Below, piece by piece: positions 1-7,724 of a DNA stretch of 39,132 bases. The position numbers were made by a program, and so were the translations under genes. Source of the DNA: an uncultured bacterium (lineage in GTDB: Bacteria > Bacillota > Clostridia > Lachnospirales > Lachnospiraceae). The stretch is from positions 1 to 39,132 of the forward strand of contig CAMSTY010000032.1 of NCBI GenBank assembly GCA_947063875.1. Direction: 5' to 3'. The first letter of the stretch is position 1, and each line of letters opens with the position of its first letter. Under the pieces are notes generated by a model, which was not told the origin of the DNA, searched no databases, and saw only the letters and a program-made list of their open reading frames with translations.

Positions 1-66
1 GCAACCCAGGGAACCCTTTTTCCATAGCGTACCTCTCAAAATTACAGAAAAAAAGCAAATAACCTA

Positions 67-95
67 TTGTAACTCGAGCATAATTATGGTACAAT
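67..95 (+). promoter_or_regulatory. sigma-A promoter of the toxin-antitoxin pair
   Basis: TTGTAA (67-72), a 17-bp spacer and TACAAT (90-95) form a good vegetative promoter about 30 bp before the antitoxin start. Bases 1-66 upstream contain no gene that I can support. Confidence 0.7.
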
Positions 96-105
96 TATGG
101 CCATA
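96..105. promoter_or_regulatory. palindrome after the -10 box, possible antitoxin operator
   Basis: TATGGCCATA is a perfect 10-bp palindrome lying over the expected transcription start; a second 8-bp palindrome, ATAATTAT, lies at 80-87 inside the promoter. Phd/YefM-family antitoxins usually repress their own promoter through such palindromes. The assignment as operator is inference. Confidence 0.35.
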
Positions 106-123
106 TAAAGGAGGTGCACCGAC

Positions 124-384
124 ATGCCGCAGATTATCCCGATAAAAGAACTGAAGAACACCTCAGAGATATCCGAATTGTGCCATAAGACGGAAGGACC
201 GATTTTTATTACAAAGAATGGATATGGAGACATGGCGATTATGAGTATGGAGATTTATGAGAGCATGGCACAGCAGCTTGCGATGTATCAGGAATTGGAA
301 CTGTCCGGAAGACAGGCGGAAGAAGGGCAGGTAAGAGGCGCCGGAAAGTCTCTGGCGGAGATGAGGGCAAAGTATGGGATATAA
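124..384 (+). CDS. type II antitoxin, Phd/YefM family
   Basis: An 86-residue protein with the layout of Phd/YefM antitoxins: an N-terminal DNA-binding part beginning MPQIIPIKELKNTSEI, the family-typical FITKNGYGDMAIMS strand near residues 28-42, and a C-terminal acidic/helical tail (about residues 50-86) of the kind that wraps the toxin. In the family the N-terminal dimer represses the operon and the tail neutralises the toxin. A strong ribosome site (AAGGAGGTG) lies 6-8 bases before the ATG. It overlaps the downstream toxin gene by 11 bp, the usual antitoxin-first arrangement. Length is typical. Family assignment is firm; the exact target of the partner toxin cannot be read from sequence. 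Confidence 0.88.
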   Translation: MPQIIPIKELKNTSEISELCHKTEGPIFITKNGYGDMAIMSMEIYESMAQQLAMYQELELSGRQAEEGQVRGAGKSLAEMRAKYGI

Positions 385-688
385 GCTGGTGATTACCAGG
401 CGGGCGGAGGAACTGCTTGACGGCCTGGTGAACGATCTGTTGTTTGATTTGGGGAACGAGCCGGCGGCTGCCCGCCTCCTGGGCGGAGTTGGGGATATAT
501 ACAGCCGCCTGGAACAGAACCCGCTGCAGTTTCCGGCAAGCCGTGACAGGTATCTGTCCCACAAGGATTATCGGGAGGTCCTTGTGCCGGGGATGGGATA
601 TCGGCTGGTATTTTGCGTAAGGGAACGAACCGTCATCGTGCTGGGGATTTTTCACCAGTTGGAGAATTTCCAGGGAAGAGTGATGTAG
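374..688 (+). CDS. type II toxin, RelE/ParE superfamily
   Basis: A 104-residue basic protein starting inside the antitoxin gene (11-bp overlap), so translation is probably coupled. It opens with the strand-helix pattern of the RelE/ParE fold (YKLVITRRAEELLDGLV), followed by a helical hairpin and C-terminal strands (YREVLVPGMGYRLVFCVRE, VIVLGIFHQLEN). The ending resembles the 'YRLvY.v....i.vl.ifH' core of the superfamily. Members are either ribosome-dependent mRNA interferases (RelE) or gyrase inhibitors (ParE); the sequence alone does not separate the two. The pair sits directly before recA but has its own promoter and a probable weak terminator, so it looks like an independent module. Confidence 0.85.
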   Translation: MGYKLVITRRAEELLDGLVNDLLFDLGNEPAAARLLGGVGDIYSRLEQNPLQFPASRDRYLSHKDYREVLVPGMGYRLVFCVRERTVIVLGIFHQLENFQGRVM

Positions 689-712
689 AAGAATGTGGTA
701 AAAAATGATTCG

Positions 713-730
713 AGGGCTGTTCAGCCTTTT
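713..730 (+). terminator. weak terminator after the toxin gene
   Basis: AGGGCT/AGCCTT hairpin with a four-base loop followed by TTTT, about 25 bp after the toxin stop. The stem is short and contains a G-U pair, so it may be leaky. The rest of the 689-849 gap shows nothing else recognisable. Confidence 0.4.
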
Positions 731-849
731 ATCCGGCATTTCGCCAGGCTTTCAGGAATGTTAGAGAATACGGGATTGTTGCGTTCACAGGGAATCTGTG
801 GGCAGTAATACAGAATTGGATCGCGGCATGGGAAAAGTGCAAAAAAGAG

Positions 850-878
850 TTGACTTTTAAAGGAGAATGTACTATGAT
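850..878 (+). promoter_or_regulatory. recA promoter
   Basis: TTGACT (850-855), 17 bp, TATGAT (873-878). Transcription should start near 885, so the ATG at 867 cannot be the recA start and the ATG at 918 is preferred. Confidence 0.8.
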
Positions 879-890
879 GAAACAAGGAAA

Positions 891-904
891 AGAACATTTG
901 TTCG
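891..904. promoter_or_regulatory. LexA (SOS/DinR) box
   Basis: GAACATTTGTTC (892-903) matches the Gram-positive LexA box GAAC-N4-GTTC exactly, and the flanking G at 904 also fits the extended CGAAC-N4-GTTCG form. It lies just downstream of the predicted transcription start, where bound LexA would block RNA polymerase. This makes recA SOS-inducible (family knowledge plus position). Confidence 0.85.
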
Positions 905-917
905 CATGGAGGGTATA

Positions 918-1994
918 ATGAATAAGGATGATAAGTTAAAAGCGTTAAGCGCCGCCATTACACAGATAGAGAAGTCTTATGGCAAGGGTTCGATCATGAA
1001 GCTGGGGGATTCCAGTAAGAATATGAATATAGAGACGGTTCCCACAGGTTCCCTTAGCCTGGATATTGCTTTGGGACTGGGAGGAGTGCCTAAGGGGAGG
1101 GTGATTGAGATCTACGGACCGGAGTCCAGCGGTAAGACTACCGTAGCGCTTCATATGGTGGCAGAGGTTCAGAAGAGAGGCGGCATCGCCGGCTTTATTG
1201 ATGCCGAGCATGCCCTGGACCCGGTATATGCGAAGAATATTGGTGTGGACATTGATAACCTGTATATTTCACAGCCGGATAATGGGGAGCAGGCCCTGGA
1301 GATTACTGAGACCATGGTCCGTTCCGGCGCTGTGGATATTGTGATTGTGGACTCTGTGGCAGCGCTGGTTCCCAAAGCGGAGATTGACGGCGAGATGGGG
1401 GATTCCCATGTGGGCCTCCAGGCGAGACTGATGTCCCAGGCGCTGCGGAAACTGACAGGCGTGATCAGCAAGTCGAACTGTTCCGTTATTTTTATCAATC
1501 AGCTGCGCGAGAAGGTGGGCATTATGTTTGGCAATCCGGAGACTACCACCGGGGGGCGCGCGCTGAAGTTTTATTCTTCCGTCCGTCTGGATGTGCGCCG
1601 GAAGGAGGCTTTAAAGCAGGGAGGGGAAGTGATTGGCAATCACGTCTGTGTTAAAGTAGTGAAGAACAAGATTGCCCCGCCTTTTAAGGAGGCAGAATTT
1701 GACATTATGTTCGGCAAGGGGATTTCCCGGGAAGGTGATATTCTGGATCTGGCTGCCAAGGAGGATATTATTGACAAGAGCGGCGCCTGGTACGCATACA
1801 ATGGCGCCAAGATCGGGCAGGGCCGCGAGAACGCCAAGAATTATCTGAGGGAGAACCCGGCAGTCTGCGCGGAGGTAGAACGCAAGGTGCGGGAGCATTA
1901 TGGCCTCCAGGGTGACGTGGTAGTGCCAGAGAGTGTTCCGGAAGCTGCGGAAATTCCGGCAGATTTGGCATCGCCGGATAAAGATGATGAATAA
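918..1994 (+). CDS. recA: recombinase RecA
   Basis: DNA strand-exchange and SOS co-protease protein acting on the nucleoid. The 358 residues from the ATG at 918 (GGAGG five bases upstream) match the usual RecA length. Visible motifs are the N-terminal helix ([20 protein letters not shown]), Walker [10 protein letters not shown], Walker [12 protein letters not shown], loop L1 ([12 protein letters not shown]), loop L2 (NPETTTGG) and the signature [14 protein letters not shown]. The C-terminus is acidic (ASPDKDDE), as usual. A LexA box overlaps the start of the transcript. The gene end overlaps recX, so the two are probably translated from one mRNA. A longer in-frame start at 867 lies upstream of the predicted transcription start and has its Shine-Dalgarno only one base away, so it is rejected. 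Confidence 0.98.
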   Translation: MNKDDKLKALSAAITQIEKSYGKGSIMKLGDSSKNMNIETVPTGSLSLDIALGLGGVPKGRVIEIYGPESSGKTTVALHMVAEVQKRGGIAGFIDAEHALDPVYAKNIGVDIDNLYISQPDNGEQALEITETMVRSGAVDIVIVDSVAALVPKAEIDGEMGDSHVGLQARLMSQALRKLTGVISKSNCSVIFINQLREKVGIMFGNPETTTGGRALKFYSSVRLDVRRKEALKQGGEVIGNHVCVKVVKNKIAPPFKEAEFDIMFGKGISREGDILDLAAKEDIIDKSGAWYAYNGAKIGQGRENAKNYLRENPAVCAEVERKVREHYGLQGDVVVPESVPEAAEIPADLASPDKDDE

Positions 1995-2514
1995 CCGGAA
2001 GAAGGAGAGTGGATACCGTCAGACCTCCGGGCGGTGGAATTCAGATGTACAAGAGCCGGAAGAACCTTCTGAGATTCCGCGAAGGAAGCCGGCCCGGGAC
2101 TGTGCTCTTACCCTGCTGGAATACCGCGACCGTACGGAGCAGGAGATGCGCGGGAAGCTGAAGGAGAGGGAGTACGGGGCGGAAGAGATTGAGGAAGCTA
2201 TCGCTTTTCTGAAAGAATACCGCTATATTGACGACGGTGAGTATGCCCGGAAGTATATCCGGACTCATTCCAGCCGCAAGAGTGTCCGGCGTATTCGCGG
2301 GGAACTGGGGCAGAAAGGAATCGAGGGGGAATTGATCGAAGCCGGACTTGCAGAGGAGCCGGTAGATGAAGAAACTCAGATTGCTGCATGGATTCGGAAA
2401 AAAGGATATACTCCCGGGGAATATCTGGAGGCGGATCAATATCGGAAACTGGTGGCCGGACTAGCGCGGCGCGGGTATTCTTTTGATACGATTCGGCGGG
2501 TGATGGACAATTAA
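1984..2514 (+). CDS. recX: RecA regulator RecX
   Basis: A small, charged, all-helical protein that in characterised species binds RecA filaments and limits their activity. About 176 residues, made of three-helix repeats: [45 protein letters not shown] and the C-terminal [15 protein letters not shown]. The [10 protein letters not shown] and YIDDGEYA segments are the RecX hallmarks. The start is uncertain: ATG at 1984 or 1987, overlapping the recA stop, is the best choice by synteny and coupling, though the ribosome site is poor; an upstream in-frame ATG at 1933 lies well inside recA and adds a basic segment not usual for the family. recA-recX adjacency supports the call. Confidence 0.9.
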   Translation: MMNNRKKESGYRQTSGRWNSDVQEPEEPSEIPRRKPARDCALTLLEYRDRTEQEMRGKLKEREYGAEEIEEAIAFLKEYRYIDDGEYARKYIRTHSSRKSVRRIRGELGQKGIEGELIEAGLAEEPVDEETQIAAWIRKKGYTPGEYLEADQYRKLVAGLARRGYSFDTIRRVMDN

Positions 2515-2519
2515 TATAC

Positions 2520-2548
2520 TTGACATAGTGCACAAAACAGTTTAAAAT
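2520..2548 (+). promoter_or_regulatory. rny promoter
   Basis: TTGACA (2520-2525), 17 bp, TAAAAT (2543-2548), immediately after the recX stop and about 50 bp before the rny start. A strong vegetative match. Confidence 0.75.
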
Positions 2549-2597
2549 TGAGATGTTGTATTCATGTACAATGAAAACTAAATAAGGAGGTGCTCCT

Positions 2598-4166
2598 GTG
2601 TCAAAAACAGCGATGTCAACCGGTATAATGTTAGTTGTTTTTATCATTGTGCTGGTAGTTGTGGCATTTATTATCTGGAAACTCGCAATCAACCACCGGA
2701 TTAAGACGTATGAAAGCAAGGTTGGGACCGCAGAGGAAAAAGCCAGAGAAATAATAGATGAAGCGCTAAAGACGGCAGAGACAAAGAAGCGAGAAGCTCT
2801 CCTGGAGGCGAAGGAAGAGTCGATTAAGACTAAGAATGAGCTGGATAAAGAAACAAAAGAAAGAAGGGCAGAGCTTCAGCGTTATGAGAGACGCGTACTG
2901 AGCAAGGAAGAGAATTTAGACAAAAAAGCAGAGAACATGGAAAAAAGGGAGGCAGGCATTGCCGCCCGGGAAGAGGCGCTCAACAAGCGTAATACGGAAG
3001 TAGAAGCATTGTATGAGAAGGCACTGCAGGAGTTGGAACGGATTTCCGGACTGACGACAGAACAGGCAAAAGAGTATCTTTTGAAGTCTGTGGAAGAAGA
3101 GGTCAAGCATGATACCGCCCGTCTGGTGAAGGAACTGGAAAGCAAAGCGCGGGAAGAGGCGGACAAGAAGGCCAAAGATTATGTGGTGACAGCCATTCAG
3201 AGATGTGCGGCAGACCATGTAGCGGAAACTACAGTTTCTGTAGTTCAGCTTCCTAACGATGAGATGAAAGGTCGTATTATTGGACGAGAGGGACGAAATA
3301 TTCGGACTTTGGAGACCATGACAGGTGTGGAATTGATCATTGATGATACGCCGGAAGCGGTGGTATTGTCAGGATTCGATCCGATTCGGAGAGAAGTTGC
3401 CAGGGTGGCTCTGGAACGTTTGATTGTGGATGGGAGGATTCATCCGGCTAGGATCGAAGAGATGGTTGAGAAAGCGCAGAAGGAAGTAGAAGCCAATATG
3501 CGGGAAGATGGGGAAGCTGCCACTTTGGAGGTAGGAATACATGGAATTCATCCGGAGTTGGTAAAGCTGCTGGGAAAGATGAAGTTCAGAACCAGTTATG
3601 GACAAAATGCATTGAAGCACTCAATGGAGGTTGCCCAGCTGGCTGGTTTGCTGGCTGCTGAAGTTGGGGCAGATGTCCGTCTGGCTAAGCGTGCTGGTTT
3701 GTTACATGATATTGGTAAATCGATTGACCATGAGGTGGAAGGGTCTCACGTACAGTTGGGCGTTGATTTGTGTAGGAAATACAAGGAATCGGCGGTTGTG
3801 ATCAATTCCGTAGAGTCCCATCATGGCGATGCGGAACCGCAGAGTCTGATTGCCTGCATTGTCCAGGCGGCCGATACGATATCGGCTGCGAGGCCCGGTG
3901 CAAGAAGAGAGACTCTGGAAACATACACGAACAGGTTAAAACAGCTGGAAGATATCACAAATTCCTTCAAAGGAGTGGATAAGTCTTATGCCATTCAGGC
4001 TGGCCGAGAGGTTCGTATCATGGTAATTCCGGAACAGGTGAATGACGATGACATGATTTTGATGGCTCGTGATATTTCTAAACGTATTGAAAGCGAATTG
4101 GATTATCCTGGCCAGATTAAAGTGAATGTAATTCGGGAATCCCGTGCCACAGACTACGCCAAGTGA
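2598..4166 (+). CDS. rny: ribonuclease Y
   Basis: Membrane-anchored endoribonuclease that starts bulk mRNA decay in Firmicutes. 522 residues, the usual length. Order of parts: an N-terminal membrane segment (about residues 11-30, [16 protein letters not shown]), a long charged coiled coil (about 35-205), a KH RNA-binding domain with the loop [15 protein letters not shown] (about 222-240), and an HD domain with [10 protein letters not shown] and the metal-binding HDIGK pair (about 338-375). The start is a GTG at 2598 behind GGAGGTG. The Shine-Dalgarno AGGAG (2585-2589) is followed after three bases by its exact complement CTCCT (2593-2597), so the ribosome site may be partly hidden in a small hairpin. 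It follows recA-recX but has its own promoter and a strong terminator. Confidence 0.96.
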   Translation: MSKTAMSTGIMLVVFIIVLVVVAFIIWKLAINHRIKTYESKVGTAEEKAREIIDEALKTAETKKREALLEAKEESIKTKNELDKETKERRAELQRYERRVLSKEENLDKKAENMEKREAGIAAREEALNKRNTEVEALYEKALQELERISGLTTEQAKEYLLKSVEEEVKHDTARLVKELESKAREEADKKAKDYVVTAIQRCAADHVAETTVSVVQLPNDEMKGRIIGREGRNIRTLETMTGVELIIDDTPEAVVLSGFDPIRREVARVALERLIVDGRIHPARIEEMVEKAQKEVEANMREDGEAATLEVGIHGIHPELVKLLGKMKFRTSYGQNALKHSMEVAQLAGLLAAEVGADVRLAKRAGLLHDIGKSIDHEVEGSHVQLGVDLCRKYKESAVVINSVESHHGDAEPQSLIACIVQAADTISAARPGARRETLETYTNRLKQLEDITNSFKGVDKSYAIQAGREVRIMVIPEQVNDDDMILMARDISKRIESELDYPGQIKVNVIRESRATDYAK

Positions 4167-4183
4167 TTTTGAATACAAAAGAG

Positions 4184-4228
4184 TGTCTGAGATCCATCAA
4201 AAAAGAGGGTGGGTTTCAGGCATTTTTT
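4184..4228 (+). terminator. terminator of rny
   Basis: Arms 4184-4198 and 4208-4222 can form a 15-bp stem including four G-U pairs, followed by six T. It lies 18 bp after the rny stop. Confidence 0.8.
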
Positions 4229-4308
4229 GTCTGTAACGGATGAAAACAGGAGTTGATTAAGGAAAAACTTACAATTTTTGTTCAATGATTACAAAATAGG
4301 GAATTGGC

Positions 4309-4337
4309 TTGACAGCGGAGTTATTTTGTAATAAAGT
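4309..4337 (+). promoter_or_regulatory. promoter of the cell-wall-binding-repeat protein gene
   Basis: TTGACA (4309-4314), 17 bp, TAAAGT (4332-4337). The -35 is perfect and the -10 matches four of six bases; about 50 bp before the GTG start. Confidence 0.55.
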
Positions 4338-4387
4338 GAAAGAAAAGTTGATGAAACAATGAAGTATGAAAAGAGGGAGGGCAATAC

Positions 4388-5365
4388 GTGTATAACTGGA
4401 AAAAAGTATGTGGGGCAGTGTTGGTGGTGACCATGCTGACAGGAATGCTGACGGTTCCATCTTTTGCAGCGAAAAGAAAAAAGATTACCTCAGTCAATGT
4501 AAACATAGAGTCACGCATTGGTCTGGGCGTGAGGTATGGGGAAGAGGAAATTGAGATTGATGTTCGCGGCCGTAATTATACGTATGATTATTACGAGATT
4601 GAGAACTTTGGATTTGAATGGATGGAGGAGGACGTCCCGGAGATTACGATTTATCTGCGCGCCGATGAGGGGTATTATTTTTCTTTGACAAAGGCAAGCG
4701 CTGTGAAACTGACTGGCGCTACTTATGTCAAGGCCACCAAACAAGACTCTTCAGAGACATTGGCGCTTCGGGTGAAATTGCCGTCGATGCAGGAGATGGT
4801 GGGGACGGAGACGGAAGTGGTATTGACGGAGGGCGGCTATGCCAGCTGGGAGGCGATACGCGGAGCGGGTTCTTATGAACTTCGTCTGTACCGGAACGGA
4901 ACAGGTATCGGTGCAACGTACCAGAGTACGGATCAGTTATTTTATGATTATACGGATCAGATGAGTAAACCGGGTACTTATCAGGTAAAAGTGCGTGCCA
5001 TCAACAAGCAGAACCAGGAAAGCAAGGGCGATTGGATGGAGTCAGAGTCGGTTACCATATCCCAGGAGATGGCGGATGCGATCCGCAATGGTTCCGTGGA
5101 AGGCCTTCCTGTCAAGGGTGAGTGGAAAAAGGAAGGGGACCGCTGGTGGTATCAGCATGAGGACGGGACCTACACAAAGAATAATTGGGAGTATATTGAT
5201 AAGGAATGGTATCTTTTTGATGAGGATGGTTATATGCGAACCGGCTGGGTGGAATGGGAAGGAGAGCGATACTATTGCCATGACGAGACCGGGGAAATGC
5301 TGAAAGACACCACTACCCCGGACGGATATATTCTCGATGGCAACGGTCATTTAAAGAATCGTTAA
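4388..5365 (+). CDS. secreted protein with C-terminal cell-wall-binding repeats
   Basis: 325 residues from a GTG at 4388 with AGGGAGG seven bases upstream. Parts: a signal peptide (basic start, hydrophobic core AVLVVTMLTGMLTV, cleavage near SFAA-KR, residue 27-28), a beta-rich segment with many Asp/Glu/Tyr (about 33-130), a fibronectin-III-like domain (about 138-220: ASWEAIRGAGSYELRLYRNG, GTYQVKVRAINKQNQESKG), and three or four aromatic repeats (about 243-325) of the choline/cell-wall-binding type: GEWKKEGDRWWYQHEDGTY, WEYIDKEWYLFDEDGYMRTGW, WEGERYYCHDETGEML. Such repeats normally hold proteins on the envelope. No catalytic domain is visible, so it is probably structural or adhesive. It converges with the M23 peptidase gene; the two coding regions overlap by 4 bp. 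Confidence 0.8.
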   Translation: MYNWKKVCGAVLVVTMLTGMLTVPSFAAKRKKITSVNVNIESRIGLGVRYGEEEIEIDVRGRNYTYDYYEIENFGFEWMEEDVPEITIYLRADEGYYFSLTKASAVKLTGATYVKATKQDSSETLALRVKLPSMQEMVGTETEVVLTEGGYASWEAIRGAGSYELRLYRNGTGIGATYQSTDQLFYDYTDQMSKPGTYQVKVRAINKQNQESKGDWMESESVTISQEMADAIRNGSVEGLPVKGEWKKEGDRWWYQHEDGTYTKNNWEYIDKEWYLFDEDGYMRTGWVEWEGERYYCHDETGEMLKDTTTPDGYILDGNGHLKNR

Positions 5366-6474
5366 TCAATAGCAATATCCTGACTTTTGGCCCCGCCGGG
5401 AATGGTGGGGTCTTTCATTTGCCAGACCCGATAGTATTCCTTGCTTTCCTGGTTTTTAACTGTTTCCGAGCGGTTCATGACAAGAAATTTTGTAAGTTCG
5501 TAGCAGTCAATCCAGATTTCGTGGTTTCCATCCTTTTGAGATTCATCAAAGATCAGCTGCAGGCCGAAATGAAGATGGGGTTCCTCAATATTGTTGGTAT
5601 TTTCCGTACGGCTGTAGCCGGTTCGGCCCAAGTAGCCGATCACATCCCCGGCCTGGACATAACTGCCCTCTTTGAGGGTCTTGTGATAGGGATAATTTTT
5701 TCGCAGATGGGCGTAATAGTAATACCGCTTTTTGTCGAAACTGCGGATACCAAGCCGCCAGCCACCGTACTGATTCCAGCCGATTGCTTCAACGTAGCCG
5801 GACTCCACTGCGATTACCGGGGTTCCCACTTGTCCTAGGAGGTCATGTCCTAAGTGCTGACGTTTGAATCCGTAACTGCGTGAGGCTCCAAAATCATCAA
5901 AATCCTGATAGGGATAATTTTTGGCAATGGGGGAAAATGCCTTTAATCCGTATTTGGTAACCCAGACAGGTTCTCCGGTGGCCTCATCCGGGATCTGTAT
6001 CTCATAGACGCCTGTCATGCCGCCCAAAACAGCGCCATAGGCCTCCAGATAATAAGGATAATATTTCATATCTTTTGTCAACTCTTCCATAACGGCGCCC
6101 TGCTGCAATTTTTGAATCAACTCTTCCAGATCATCCGGCTTATAATGAGAAAAATCCCCGCCGTAACGTGCACCGAGATAAGCGAGCAGCTCCAGCCAGT
6201 TGAAATGCAGTTCCTGGCCATAACTGTCCACATCAAATCGCAGCGCCTGACGCATGGCTTCTGCATTCACGTCAAAATCCCCCCATTTGATAAAATCTTC
6301 TGCATTGGAACTGCTTGCCGGAGAATCCTGGGAAACAACTTCTAATGATTGGCCATCAGGCCGGGAAGGCAAAAAAAGGGGCAGAAGTCCAACTGCAAGA
6401 ACAAACAAAAAGATAAGTTCAGATAAAACCAATAATGCTGCGTATCGATCATGCCACTTAAACTTCATAAACAT
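5362..6474 (-). CDS. membrane-anchored M23 (LytM/lysostaphin-type) metallopeptidase
   Basis: Predicted peptidoglycan endopeptidase or a regulator of one, held on the outer face of the membrane. 370 residues from the ATG at 6474 (GGGAG upstream; the ATG at 6468 is equally possible). An N-terminal membrane segment (LLVLSELIFLFVLAVGLLPLFL) is followed by a helical spacer (about 40-200) and the M23 domain (about 225-335). Zinc ligands are visible: H-x-x-x-D in RQHLGHDLLG and H-x-H in EPHLHFGLQL, with a further YYAHL histidine. All catalytic positions are kept, so it is probably active. In-frame codons continue to 6603 but run back through a stretch without a signal-like sequence. A metallo-beta-lactamase-fold gene lies directly upstream on the same strand. 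Confidence 0.87.
   Translation of the reverse strand: MFMKFKWHDRYAALLVLSELIFLFVLAVGLLPLFLPSRPDGQSLEVVSQDSPASSSNAEDFIKWGDFDVNAEAMRQALRFDVDSYGQELHFNWLELLAYLGARYGGDFSHYKPDDLEELIQKLQQGAVMEELTKDMKYYPYYLEAYGAVLGGMTGVYEIQIPDEATGEPVWVTKYGLKAFSPIAKNYPYQDFDDFGASRSYGFKRQHLGHDLLGQVGTPVIAVESGYVEAIGWNQYGGWRLGIRSFDKKRYYYYAHLRKNYPYHKTLKEGSYVQAGDVIGYLGRTGYSRTENTNNIEEPHLHFGLQLIFDESQKDGNHEIWIDCYELTKFLVMNRSETVKNQESKEYYRVWQMKDPTIPGGAKSQDIAID
5389..5416 (+). terminator. terminator embedded in the convergent gene
   Basis: GGCCCCGCC (5389-5397) pairs with GGTGGGGTC (5404-5412), two G-U pairs included, then TTTCATTT. It ends the plus-strand transcript but lies inside the last codons of the minus-strand M23 peptidase gene, where it encodes Asp-Pro-Thr-Ile-Pro-Gly-Gly. 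Confidence 0.55.
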
Positions 6475-6606
6475 TCCTTCTCCCATGAAATCATAATTCT
6501 GCATGCAGCAATATATGCAGAAGGGAGAGAGGTTTATGTACAAAAAGGCCGTAGCATTGATCAAACAGCCGTGCATTCCGGGCGATTGCCGCGAAATTGG
6601 CAATCG

Positions 6607-7413
6607 TTACAGCGGGATAATTTCTCCGTCATCAGGAACATTCAGATTGCCGTTATAAAACTGACGGCCTTCTGCCAGGTAAAGTTCCTTGCGGTGAAGG
6701 ATGGACTTGTCTTCGGTATGCCAAAGGATCAGATTCGGAATAGAAAGCTGTGCTGCCAGTTCGCAGGCATCCTTAACCGTGCTGTGATGTTTTTCATAAG
6801 GTTTAAAGCGTTCACGTTCATGATAGAGGCAGAAAGCTTCATGAAGCAGCCAGTCGCTATGTTCGACATAAGGCTTGCAGACCGGGTTGTAGGGTTCATC
6901 GCCTGCACAGGTCAGGCAGCGGCCGTTAGCCAGTGTAGTTGTAAAGCCGAACTGTTTCGCTTTGGTAGAGTGAATATCAAAAAAGGTCACGTCATAATCC
7001 AGAATATGCCTGGTTTCCCCGTCCTGGACGGCAATCAGGTGAATGCGGTCCCCAATGGTTTGATACAATTTGCCTTGGAGGGTCAGACGGCAGAACGTAT
7101 CAATAGTAGGGGCCAGCTGTTCGTGGCAGTAAATATTCAGATCACCCTCATAGGAACCGGATCGGATACGGGTGGCAATAAAACGAACCATCCAGACAAT
7201 ACCCAGAAGGTGGTCCGTATGTTCATGAGTGACAAAAATGTGATGAATCTGCTCAAAGGGTACCTGCATATCTTCCAGAATTCGCAGAATGCCATTGCCG
7301 CCTCCGGCGTCAACCATAAAAAACTGATCCGAGTTGTCACGGATGGCAAAACAGGTGTTATAGCAACGGGTGACGGCGGCATTGCCGGTGCCAAATACAT
7401 ATAGCTGTTCCAT
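6607..7413 (-). CDS. metallo-beta-lactamase-fold hydrolase, RNase Z-like
   Basis: 268 residues with the metal site THEHTDHLLG (H-x-H-x-D-H, about residues 62-71), a further ligand region GDEPYNPVC (about 171-179), HEAF (about 191) and a late histidine in LILWHTED. The N-terminal MEQLYVFGTGNAAVTRCYNTCFAI and the general order of ligands resemble ribonuclease Z and its relatives, but the long RNase Z exosite arm is not seen, so I do not call tRNA 3' processing. The likely role is a cytoplasmic phosphodiesterase of unknown substrate. GGAGG lies eight bases before the ATG. The gene starts just after a terminator that follows tRNA-Val, so it is read either by readthrough or from an internal promoter that I cannot identify. 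Confidence 0.75.
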   Translation of the reverse strand: MEQLYVFGTGNAAVTRCYNTCFAIRDNSDQFFMVDAGGGNGILRILEDMQVPFEQIHHIFVTHEHTDHLLGIVWMVRFIATRIRSGSYEGDLNIYCHEQLAPTIDTFCRLTLQGKLYQTIGDRIHLIAVQDGETRHILDYDVTFFDIHSTKAKQFGFTTTLANGRCLTCAGDEPYNPVCKPYVEHSDWLLHEAFCLYHERERFKPYEKHHSTVKDACELAAQLSIPNLILWHTEDKSILHRKELYLAEGRQFYNGNLNVPDDGEIIPL

Positions 7414-7437
7414 AACGAAAACCTCCGGATAATATTT

Positions 7438-7482
7438 AAAAATCCGATAAAATGCACAAAATAAAAGTACATTTTACCGGAT
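7438..7482 (-). terminator. terminator after tRNA-Val
   Basis: On the minus strand, ATCCG-G-TAAAATG pairs with CATTTTA-T-CGGAT (12 bp around a single mismatch) and is followed by five T. It directly follows the tRNA 3' end. Confidence 0.75.
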
Positions 7483-7485
7483 GGA

Positions 7486-7558
7486 TGGAGACAATAGGAC
7501 TCGAACCTACGACCCTCTACACGTCAAGCAGATGCTCTCCCAGCTGAGCTATATCTCC
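7486..7558 (-). tRNA. tRNA-Val (GAC)
   Basis: A 73-nt cloverleaf: acceptor GGAGATA/TGTCTCC, D stem GCTC/GAGC, anticodon stem TCTGC/GTAGA with loop TTGACGT (anticodon GAC), and a T loop GGTTCGAGTCC. The 3' CCA is not encoded. Confidence 0.93.
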
Positions 7559-7567
7559 ATGGGCAAT

Positions 7568-7596
7568 ATTATAAGCGAAAAGGAGATATTTGGCAA
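7568..7596 (-). promoter_or_regulatory. tRNA-Val promoter
   Basis: On the minus strand, TTGCCA (7596-7591), 17 bp, TATAAT (7573-7568), nine bases before the tRNA 5' end. Confidence 0.8.
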
Positions 7597-7631
7597 GTGG
7601 TTTTTCTTGCATAAAGTTTAAAAAAATTTTA

Positions 7632-7661
7632 TTGTGCAATATTGACAAAATATGGTACTAT
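7632..7661 (+). promoter_or_regulatory. possible fbp promoter
   Basis: TTGTGC (7632-7637), 18 bp, TACTAT (7656-7661). A perfect TTGACA at 7642-7647 is too close to this -10 and has no better partner, so the promoter choice is uncertain. Confidence 0.35.
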
Positions 7662-7724
7662 AGTTTTAGGTTCGGAAATAAGCACTGGCAGGAGAAGGGC
7701 CGGTGATAAGCATGGGAGGGTAAT

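Noticed and set aside
874-918. A 14-codon frame ([14 protein letters not shown]) with AAGGAG eight bases upstream, whose TAA overlaps the recA ATG as TAATG; it looks like a leader peptide.
   Set aside because: Its ATG lies inside the recA -10 box TATGAT, upstream of the predicted transcription start, so it would not be in the mRNA.
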